Origin: Bacillota bacterium
Lineage (GTDB): Bacteria > Bacillota > Clostridia > Peptostreptococcales > Anaerovoracaceae
Assembly: GCA_022793975.1 (NCBI GenBank)
Contig: JAAWDW010000162.1
Location: 1-38,369 of the forward strand
Direction of reading: 5' to 3'
Length of the DNA: 38,369 bases
Each line of letters opens with the position of its first letter. Positions within the stretch are counted from its first letter, which is position 1. Below are positions 31,696 to 38,369 of this stretch, in pieces. The notes beneath the pieces are model-generated. The model was not told the origin of the DNA and ran no database searches. It saw only the letters and a program-made list of their open reading frames with translations. The position numbers were made by a program, and so were the translations under genes.

Positions 31696-33093
31696 ATGGA
31701 AGAAAGTATTTTAAAAGCGAAAAAAGTGGCGGAGCTTAGAGAAATAGCAAGAGTCTGCGGAATAGAAGGTTATGATAAGATGAAAAAAGCAGAACTTATT
31801 TCTGCAATAACAACAAATGATGAATATATAGATGAGGAGCCTCAGAGCGAAAGCAAGGAAATAACGGATTCACAAGAACAGGAAATACAAAGAGACGATA
31901 GCATTCTGCAGCGGCAGGATGATGAAAAACAGACGGAGCCGAGACAAAAACAGCAGCAGGAATACAGTGACCAGGAGCGTCCGCAGGTGGAAGGAATACT
32001 GGATATTGCCGAAGCCGGATTTGGATTTTTAAGATTTTCCAATTTTCTTACCAGTGAAAAGGATATATATGTTTCGCAAACGCAGATAAGAAGGTTTAAT
32101 CTTAAAACCGGAGATAAAATAAAAGGTATTACAAGGCTTCCCAACGAAGGTGAGCGTTTCGGTGCGCTTCTTTATGTAAATACAGTCAACGGAGATGAGC
32201 CGGGGGCGGCAATAAGGAGAACTGATTTTTCAAGGCTTACGCCGGTATTTCCGTATGAGAGAATTTCTCTTGAGGGGCAGAGCCGGGATCTTGCGACAAG
32301 GCTTATTGATCTTATAGCTCCTATAGGAAGAGGACAGAGAGGGCTTATAGTTGCGCCGCCGAAGGCAGGAAAGACCGTACTTATCAAAAATATAGCAAAT
32401 ACGATAGAAAAAAACTATCCGGAAATAGAACTTATTGTGCTTCTTGTAGACGAAAGACCGGAGGAAGTAACCGATATGCAACGCAGCCTTAACGGCGGCG
32501 AAGTAATATATTCAACATTTGATGAAACGCCTCAGCATCATGCAAAAGTAGCGGAAATGGTGCTTGCAAGAGCGCAGAGACTTGTGGAGCATAAAAAGGA
32601 TGTGGTGATACTGCTTGACAGTATTACGAGACTTGCCAGAGCATATAACCTTGTTGTGCCGGCTTCCGGCCGTACTCTTTCCGGTGGTCTGGATCCAGGG
32701 GCGCTTCATATGCCTAAAAAATTCTTCGGTGCCGCACGCAAGATGGAAGAGGGAGGTAGTATTACAATACTTGCAACCGCACTCATAGACACGGGGAGCC
32801 GTATGGATGAAGTTATATTTGAAGAGTTCAAAGGCACGGGCAATATGGAAATACACCTTGACAGACAGCTTTCGGAGAAGAGAATATTCCCGGCAATAGA
32901 TATAAATAAATCAAGCACAAGAAGAGAAGATCTGCTTCTTTCTCAGGAAGAACTCGGAGCAATCTGGATGATGAGGAGAGCGCTGGCAAACAGAGGCGTA
33001 CAAGAAATAACAGAAACCGTTATCGATAACCTTATGTATACCAAAAATAATCAGGAATTTATTGAAATAATCAAGAAAACAATGAAAGATTAA
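31696..33093 (+). CDS. rho: Transcription termination factor Rho
   Basis: This 465-aa protein has an N-terminal SAP-like Rho_N domain (about 5-45), a polar Gln/Glu-rich linker (about 48-95), an OB/cold-shock RNA-binding domain (about 98-165, GILDIAEAGFGFLRFSNFL) and a RecA-like ATPase. The ATPase has Walker A APPKAGKTV (about 219-227), VDERPEEVTDM and LLDSITRLARAYN (Walker B and Q-loop). It is an RNA helicase that ends untranslated transcripts. No Shine-Dalgarno is close to the ATG at 31696. AAAGGA lies about 22 bases upstream, separated by a small CGGG...CCCG hairpin, which may hint at translational control. DUF1385 and prmC follow closely. Confidence 0.97.
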   Translation: MEESILKAKKVAELREIARVCGIEGYDKMKKAELISAITTNDEYIDEEPQSESKEITDSQEQEIQRDDSILQRQDDEKQTEPRQKQQQEYSDQERPQVEGILDIAEAGFGFLRFSNFLTSEKDIYVSQTQIRRFNLKTGDKIKGITRLPNEGERFGALLYVNTVNGDEPGAAIRRTDFSRLTPVFPYERISLEGQSRDLATRLIDLIAPIGRGQRGLIVAPPKAGKTVLIKNIANTIEKNYPEIELIVLLVDERPEEVTDMQRSLNGGEVIYSTFDETPQHHAKVAEMVLARAQRLVEHKKDVVILLDSITRLARAYNLVVPASGRTLSGGLDPGALHMPKKFFGAARKMEEGGSITILATALIDTGSRMDEVIFEEFKGTGNMEIHLDRQLSEKRIFPAIDINKSSTRREDLLLSQEELGAIWMMRRALANRGVQEITETVIDNLMYTKNNQEFIEIIKKTMKD

Positions 33094-33102
33094 GGGGCAA
33101 AA

Positions 33103-34128
33103 ATGGATTTAAAAAGGATATTTATAAAAGATGCCTGCCCGACAAAAATAGGCGGACAAGCTATAATTGAGGGAATAATGATGAGAGGCGCCGATAGAAC
33201 GGCGACAGTGATACGACTGCCGGACAAATCTCTTCATATAAAAACTGAAAAGCTTCCAAAACCGAGTAAATTAGCCAAGATACCGATTCTGCGAGGTGTG
33301 GCGGCATTTGTGAGTTCGCTTGTAATAGGCACGAAGATACTTATGTATTCCGCAGATGTACTTGAAAGCTATGAGGAGCCGGGAGAAGGACAGGAGGAAC
33401 AGATCGAAACTGCGGGAGGAGGCAGATTTGCCGCTTGGCTGGAGAGAAAATTCGGAGAAAAGGCACTTTGGAATTTTATGATATATACATCGGTTATGTT
33501 TGCCGTATTGTTTACGGTAGGTATTTTCATAGTGCTGCCGACGGCGCTTGTTCATCTGTGCAGCAGATTTACAGAAAGCGAGATCCTTCTAAATCTTATA
33601 GAGGGCTTTCTCAGAATAATAATGTTTGTGGTATATGTGCTGCTTATAAGAAGAATGAAAGATATAAGGCGCGTTTTTCAATTTCACGGAGCAGAGCATA
33701 AGTGCATACATTGCTTCGAAAACGGGCTTGAACTTACACCGGCAAATTGTCAGCAGTTCTATACGCTTCATCCGAGATGCGGAACAAGTTTTTTGATGTT
33801 TGTAATGGTAATATCGCTTGTGCTTTTTTCACTTCTCGGCTGGCCGAATCTGTTCTGGCGCATAGCATCGAGACTTCTGCTCATACCTGTTATTGCCGGT
33901 CTTTCATATGAACTTTTGCGCTGGGCCGGACGCTCTGACGGAATTATAGTGAAAGCGCTGTCGCTTCCGGGGCTGTATCTGCAAAAACTTACAACGTGTG
34001 AGCCTGATGACGAGCATCTGGAAGTTGCCATAGCGGCAATGAAAGCTGTAATGGTAGATGAGAGTGAGCCGGTGTTTGTAGGCAAATGCGATCTTGACGG
34101 CAATCTCATTCCGGGTACGGAGGAGTAA
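33103..34128 (+). CDS. DUF1385 membrane protein
   Basis: This 341-aa protein starts with the conserved KIGGQAIIEGIMMRG segment, then RGVAAFVSSL. It has several membrane helices (about 130-150, 160-182, 225-245, 250-275) and the highly conserved HGAEHKCIHCFE (about 199-210) and LHPRCGTSFLMFV, rich in His and Cys and possibly metal-binding. DUF1385 proteins are widespread in Firmicutes, commonly beside rpmE, prmC and prfA, and have no established function known to me. It begins nine bases after rho and ends two bases before prmC, so all three form one operon. Confidence 0.93.
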   Translation: MDLKRIFIKDACPTKIGGQAIIEGIMMRGADRTATVIRLPDKSLHIKTEKLPKPSKLAKIPILRGVAAFVSSLVIGTKILMYSADVLESYEEPGEGQEEQIETAGGGRFAAWLERKFGEKALWNFMIYTSVMFAVLFTVGIFIVLPTALVHLCSRFTESEILLNLIEGFLRIIMFVVYVLLIRRMKDIRRVFQFHGAEHKCIHCFENGLELTPANCQQFYTLHPRCGTSFLMFVMVISLVLFSLLGWPNLFWRIASRLLLIPVIAGLSYELLRWAGRSDGIIVKALSLPGLYLQKLTTCEPDDEHLEVAIAAMKAVMVDESEPVFVGKCDLDGNLIPGTEE

Positions 34129-34130
34129 TT

Positions 34131-34994
34131 ATGGGGCTTTTGATAAAAGATATTTTAAAAATTGGAGAAACGAGACTTGAACGTGCCGGCATTTCCGATT
34201 TTAAAACAGATGCGGCAGAGCTTTTCTGCTATCTTCATAATCTGGAAAGAAGCAAACTTTTTATGAACTGGTCAAGCAATGTGGATGACAATGGTTGTGA
34301 ACAGTATTTTACGCTTCTTGACAGAAGATGCAGCGGTGTGCCGCTTCAATACATAACAGGGCATCAGGAATTTATGGGTTTTGACTTTGAAGTAAACGAG
34401 AATGTGCTGATACCGAGACAGGATACAGAAATATTAGTGACGGAAGCGCTCAATATAATAAAAGACAAGGGCAGGAAGATAAAAAAAGTGCTTGATCTTT
34501 GCACAGGCAGCGGAGCCGTGGGCATTTCGATTGCCAAACTTTCGGCGGCTGATGTTACGGCATCGGATGTCAGTGAAGAAGCGGTTTCGACAGCGAAACG
34601 TAATGCGAGTAAAAACGGTGCCAAAGTCGTGTTTGTGTGCGGAGATCTGTTTGCGCCGTTTAGAAAGAAGCTCGGTAAGATTAGATTTGATATGATAGTA
34701 TCCAATCCGCCGTATATACCGACTTCTGTTATAGAAGGTCTGCAGACAGAAGTAAGGGATCATGAGCCGCGGCTTGCTCTCGACGGAGGGGATGACGGCC
34801 TTGAATTTTACAGACGTATATTAAGAGCCGCCCCCGATTTTTTACGCAAAGAAGGAGTGCTTCTACTTGAAATAGGATACGATCAGGCTGCGGCTGTTGC
34901 AAGTCTTGCAGAGGATGAGAAACGGTACGGCGGGATACGCATAGTGCGCGACTTTGCGGGGCTTGACAGGGTTGCGGTGCTGCCTCTTTTATGA
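34131..34994 (+). CDS. prmC: Peptide chain release factor N5-glutamine methyltransferase
   Basis: This 287-aa protein has an N-terminal helical domain (about 1-75, with PLQYITGHQEFMGFDF) that recognises release factors. The Rossmann methyltransferase that follows has LDLCTGSGAVGISIAKL (SAM binding, about 121-137) and NPPY (192-195), which grips the target glutamine. It methylates the GGQ glutamine of RF1/RF2. In most Firmicutes prfA lies next to prmC, but here a sensor kinase follows instead. The gene starts two bases after DUF1385 without a strong ribosome-binding site, consistent with translational coupling. Confidence 0.95.
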   Translation: MGLLIKDILKIGETRLERAGISDFKTDAAELFCYLHNLERSKLFMNWSSNVDDNGCEQYFTLLDRRCSGVPLQYITGHQEFMGFDFEVNENVLIPRQDTEILVTEALNIIKDKGRKIKKVLDLCTGSGAVGISIAKLSAADVTASDVSEEAVSTAKRNASKNGAKVVFVCGDLFAPFRKKLGKIRFDMIVSNPPYIPTSVIEGLQTEVRDHEPRLALDGGDDGLEFYRRILRAAPDFLRKEGVLLLEIGYDQAAAVASLAEDEKRYGGIRIVRDFAGLDRVAVLPLL

Positions 34995-35005
34995 TAAAAT
35001 ATATG

Positions 35006-35060
35006 AAATAATGTCTGAGCTTACGCTGTATTAAAAATGGAGGATCAAATAATGTCTGAG
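35006..35060 (+). repeat. Direct repeat AAATAATGTCTGAG around the kinase start
   Basis: The 14-mer occurs at 35006-35019 and 35047-35060, 41 bp apart. The second copy contains the kinase start codon. The first opens a seven-codon frame, MSELTLY then stop (35011-35034), with no good ribosome-binding site. It may be a small duplication that left a decoy start or leader peptide. Confidence 0.45.
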
Positions 35061-38000
35061 ACGAAAAAATCGCTGAGGAGTATTGCGTATACAATTGTTC
35101 TTATTATAGCGATTATAGTACTGTTTCGTTGGTATACTACGGCAAACAGCGAGCGTATAGAAAAACAAAATATGAATTATGCGACAGATTCGGCTCGTCA
35201 GACCGCAGAACATATGGAAACAGAACTGGAGAATGCGCTTAACCGAATTACGACATACTCGTATTTCCTCGGTGAAAGCTTGGACGAACCTATTGTAACT
35301 CCCGCTATGCTTGGAGAAATGGAAGGTAATTCGCTGTTTGATTATTTTCGTTTTGCCGATTCAAATGGTATAAATTATTCTGCTGACGGACAAGCGTATG
35401 ATATAAATACACGTGATTATTATATTAACGGAATGAATGGAGAAACGGGAATTGAAGTGGTATTTGATTCTGATTTTGTCCATAAAACAATGATAAATTT
35501 TTATACACCTGTTTTATATAATGATGAAATAATAGGTGTGCTTCAGGGTGCGTATTTGCCGAGCAAACGGCTGCAGAGTATGCTTTATACAAGTTACTTC
35601 GGTGAGGAGGCCGGGGTTTATCTTTGTGTTGAAAACGGAGATGTTATAGCAAGCACGGAAAAGGACGGACATACGGGCAATTTGTTTGACAATATGTTGT
35701 CTTTAAATACACTCGGTGAAAAAACGTATGATGAAGTTAAAAATGTATTTGACAACGGAGGCGAATATTCGTTTTTTTGCGCATCGGCAACAGAGGCAGA
35801 TAATATATGTGCAATCAAGATTAAAGATACGGAATATGTGCTTGTACAGACTTTCCCTAAGAATGTGACCAGGACTATGATAAAAAATGCAAACAGAACG
35901 GGAATTGTTATGGAAGCAATACTCATTACACTGTTTTCAGCGTATACGCTGCTTCTGTTTGTAAGATCAAGATTTATAAGAAAAAGACTGCAAGAAGAAA
36001 ACCGTGAAATGGGATATGTTATTACAGGGTCGCGCCTCTTGTTTTCACGTTTTATTATGGCGGACTTTGAAAAGGATACATATCAGTATTTAAGCGGTAC
36101 AAAGCCGGATTGCGACAGCTTCCCTAAGAGCGGTAAATACGAAGATTTTGTGGAATATTTCTGTTCGCTTATAATCGAAGAGGATGAACGCGGGAAGTTT
36201 GCCGAGAGATTTGATAAAAATGCAATTATTGAAAAACTGGGAGAAGACCGTACAGATGTGCGCTATGAACTTCATGTGAGAAGAAACGGTGTAGACGGCT
36301 GGGAGCATATGAGTATTATACCGCTTGAGCGCAAAAACGGGAAGACTGTTAAGGCGCTGTTCCTGCGTCAGAACACAACGGAAATAAAAGAGCGAGAACT
36401 CCGCGCGCAGGCGGAAATTGCGCGCGCAAGCAGAAGAGAGAGACAATATATAGTGGCGACTATGTCGGACGCTATATGTACATATGAATTTAATCTTACG
36501 CGCGATCTTATAGAAAGTGATATTATACGTGAAAACGACGGAGAAAAAGTATCGCTTCTTAAAGAAGCCGGACTCTCTGCCCCGTGCAAAGCATCCGCAT
36601 GGTTTGAAGCGAGAAAAGAACTTGTTGATAAAGATACGCTTGACGATTACTGTGCAGTAAATAATATCGAATTCCTGAGGAATTGCTATGCTGCGGGAGA
36701 AAGAGAAGAAACCGTTGAGTATTGGAGTACTGATATCAAAGGGGAAAAACTCTGTGTCCGTCAGTCGTTTATTATGGCTAAGGACGAAGGCGGAGATATA
36801 ATGGTTATGGTTATTGTAAAAGATGTAACCAAGCAGGTAGAGAAGCAGCAGGAACAGACGCGTGCACTTCAGGAAGCTCTTATGCAAGCACAGCATGCAA
36901 ACAATGCCAAGACAACATTCCTTTCAAATATGTCGCATGATATCCGTACGCCGATGAATGCAATAATAGGATTTACGACTATTGCCGTAAGTCATATAGA
37001 TAATAAAGAGCAGGTTAAGGATTGTCTGCAGAAAGTACTTTCGTCAAGTAATCATTTGCTTAGTCTCATAAATGATATTTTGGATATGAGCAGGATTGAG
37101 AGCGGCAAGGTGCAGATAAAAGAGCAGGAATGCAATATTTCCGAGATTACTCACAGCCTTATAAATATAATTCAGCCGCAGGTAAAGGCAAAACAGCTTG
37201 ATCTTTTTATAGATACATTCGATGTTGCCAACGAAGATGTTATAACGGATCCTCTTAAGCTCAATCAGATATTTATAAATCTTATGAGTAATGCTGTTAA
37301 ATATACGCCGGCAGGGGGAACGGTAAGTTTCCGCATTATTCAGGAGACGACATTCCACCGGGGTTACGGTGATTATGTATTTATTGTAAAGGATAACGGC
37401 ATAGGTATGTCGCCTGAGTTTGTGGAGCATATCTTTGAGCCTTTTGAGCGTGAAGCCAGTACGACAAAGACAGGTATTCAGGGTACGGGACTGGGAATGG
37501 CTATTACCAAAAATATTATAGAAATGATGGGCGGTAAGATCAGCGTTACCAGTGAAAAAGGCAAAGGCAGTGAATTTAGGGTTGAACTCAGCCTTAAACT
37601 GCAGGATGTTGAAAAGAACTCCGATCAGATCAAGGAACTTGAAGGTCTCAGGGCTCTTGTTGTTGACGATGATTTTGATACATGCGACAGTGTAAGCAAA
37701 ATGCTTAATCAGCTGGGACTTCGTGCCGAGTGGACTACTTCGGGAAGGGAAGCGGTATACAGAGCCAAGAGCGCTTATGAAGAGGGAGATTCTTATCATA
37801 CTTATATTCTCGATTGGCAGATGCCGGAAATGAGCGGTGTTGAGACAGCAAGGAGAATAAGAAGCGCGGTCGGACAGGAAGCGCCGATAATAATACTTAC
37901 GGCATATGATTGGGCAGACATAGAAGAACAGGCAAGGGATGCGGGAGTATCGGCGTTTTGCGCGAAACCGCTCTTTATGTCCGATTTAAAGTCTGTACTT

Positions 38001-38369
38001 CTTACGGCCAATCAACTTGCGACAAAGGAAGAAGAGAAAGAGGCATCTTGGGTATCCGCAGATTTTAGCGGCAAAAGAGTGCTGGTTGTAGAAGATAATG
38101 AACTTAATCGTGAGATTGCCGAAGAGATATTGGCAGAGGCCGGATTTGAAGTGGATACGGCTCCTGACGGTACAGATGCGGTATCTATGATGCAGAGGGT
38201 GGAAGAAGGGCATTACGATGCTATTCTTATGGATGTACAGATGCCGATTATGGACGGATACGAGGCAACGCGCACTATCAGGGCGCTTCCGAGAGAGGAT
38301 GTTAAAAATATTCCTATCATTGCGATGACGGCAAATGCAATGGATGAGGATAAAGAAACTGCACTTAAG
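35052..38369 (+). CDS. Membrane hybrid sensor histidine kinase with two receiver domains (C-terminus cut)
   Basis: The frame is open for 1106 residues to the window end. Order: helix 1 (about 10-28); extracellular Cache-type sensor (about 30-280, DYFRFADSNGINYS, FYTPVLYNDEIIGVLQGAY); helix 2 (about 283-305); two PAS-like regions (about 320-460 and 470-595); coiled coil; HisKA with phosphorylated His629 in MSHDIRTPMNAIIGF; HATPase_c (INLMSNAVKYTPAGG, DNGIGMS, GTGLGMAI). Receiver 1 (about 865-985) has Asp921 in LDWQMPEMSG, and receiver 2 (from about 1009) has Asp1061 in MDVQMPIMDG. A terminal Hpt domain is possible outside the window. The start follows GGAGG by 8 bp. The ligand and output are unknown. 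Confidence 0.93.
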   Translation, partial: MSETKKSLRSIAYTIVLIIAIIVLFRWYTTANSERIEKQNMNYATDSARQTAEHMETELENALNRITTYSYFLGESLDEPIVTPAMLGEMEGNSLFDYFRFADSNGINYSADGQAYDINTRDYYINGMNGETGIEVVFDSDFVHKTMINFYTPVLYNDEIIGVLQGAYLPSKRLQSMLYTSYFGEEAGVYLCVENGDVIASTEKDGHTGNLFDNMLSLNTLGEKTYDEVKNVFDNGGEYSFFCASATEADNICAIKIKDTEYVLVQTFPKNVTRTMIKNANRTGIVMEAILITLFSAYTLLLFVRSRFIRKRLQEENREMGYVITGSRLLFSRFIMADFEKDTYQYLSGTKPDCDSFPKSGKYEDFVEYFCSLIIEEDERGKFAERFDKNAIIEKLGEDRTDVRYELHVRRNGVDGWEHMSIIPLERKNGKTVKALFLRQNTTEIKERELRAQAEIARASRRERQYIVATMSDAICTYEFNLTRDLIESDIIRENDGEKVSLLKEAGLSAPCKASAWFEARKELVDKDTLDDYCAVNNIEFLRNCYAAGEREETVEYWSTDIKGEKLCVRQSFIMAKDEGGDIMVMVIVKDVTKQVEKQQEQTRALQEALMQAQHANNAKTTFLSNMSHDIRTPMNAIIGFTTIAVSHIDNKEQVKDCLQKVLSSSNHLLSLINDILDMSRIESGKVQIKEQECNISEITHSLINIIQPQVKAKQLDLFIDTFDVANEDVITDPLKLNQIFINLMSNAVKYTPAGGTVSFRIIQETTFHRGYGDYVFIVKDNGIGMSPEFVEHIFEPFEREASTTKTGIQGTGLGMAITKNIIEMMGGKISVTSEKGKGSEFRVELSLKLQDVEKNSDQIKELEGLRALVVDDDFDTCDSVSKMLNQLGLRAEWTTSGREAVYRAKSAYEEGDSYHTYILDWQMPEMSGVETARRIRSAVGQEAPIIILTAYDWADIEEQARDAGVSAFCAKPLFMSDLKSVLLTANQLATKEEEKEASWVSADFSGKRVLVVEDNELNREIAEEILAEAGFEVDTAPDGTDAVSMMQRVEEGHYDAILMDVQMPIMDGYEATRTIRALPREDVKNIPIIAMTANAMDEDKETALK

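Overview
The window looks like a chromosomal segment of a low-GC, S-layer-bearing member of the Clostridia (Firmicutes). The reasons are Firmicute-type promoters and strong GGAGG ribosome-binding sites, six genes with S-layer homology (SLH) domains, a LytR-CpsA-Psr protein, an ECF vitamin transporter subunit, and matches to LexA (GAAC-N4-GTTC), Spo0A (TGTCGAA) and possibly Rex operator sequences. I cannot name the species from sequence alone. No tRNA, rRNA, CRISPR array or prophage was seen.

Layout. 1-2836: SLH wall proteins, namely a partial gene leaving on the minus strand and a two-gene plus-strand operon. 2850-5462: an AEC-family permease and a ClC-type chloride/proton antiporter. 5463-10953: the most striking part. 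A complete 793-aa S-layer gene with a long leader and a strong promoter faces, tail to tail, a second S-layer gene of nearly equal length. The second copy has the same 163-bp leader/signal-peptide segment (5 mismatches), lacks an obvious promoter and carries two 1-base frameshifts. A XerC/D-like tyrosine recombinase follows at 11237. The arrangement resembles the invertible slpA/slpB S-layer cassette of Lactobacillus acidophilus. I propose an S-layer expression switch or archive.

12350-14997: an ArsR-regulated Zn/Cd/Pb export operon with the HMA metallochaperone split from the P-type ATPase. 14975-17436: a MocR-type regulator lacking the expected PLP lysine, and an ECF S component whose promoter is overlapped by a perfect 20-bp palindrome, probably a vitamin B6 uptake module. 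Copies of a palindromic intergenic repeat lie on both sides of the transporter gene, and a third copy lies next to the recombinase. 17640-18863: a patatin-like lipase.

18987-21367: the paired TIGR03916 radical-SAM and TIGR03915 putative DNA-repair genes, under a promoter overlapped by a LexA box. 21500-24412: a sirtuin, SurE and a highly expressed acetyl-CoA acetyltransferase. 24564-27489: glutaminyl-tRNA synthetase and an FMN-dependent alpha-hydroxy-acid oxidizing protein.

27664-31565: a TolC-like protein (minus), then an LCP cell-wall ligase and an SLH protein (plus). 31696-34994: the rho - DUF1385 - prmC housekeeping cluster. 35052 to the window end: a membrane hybrid histidine kinase cut by the edge. 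Much of the window therefore concerns the cell surface: S-layer proteins, the polymer ligase that could provide their anchor, and a possible way of switching them.
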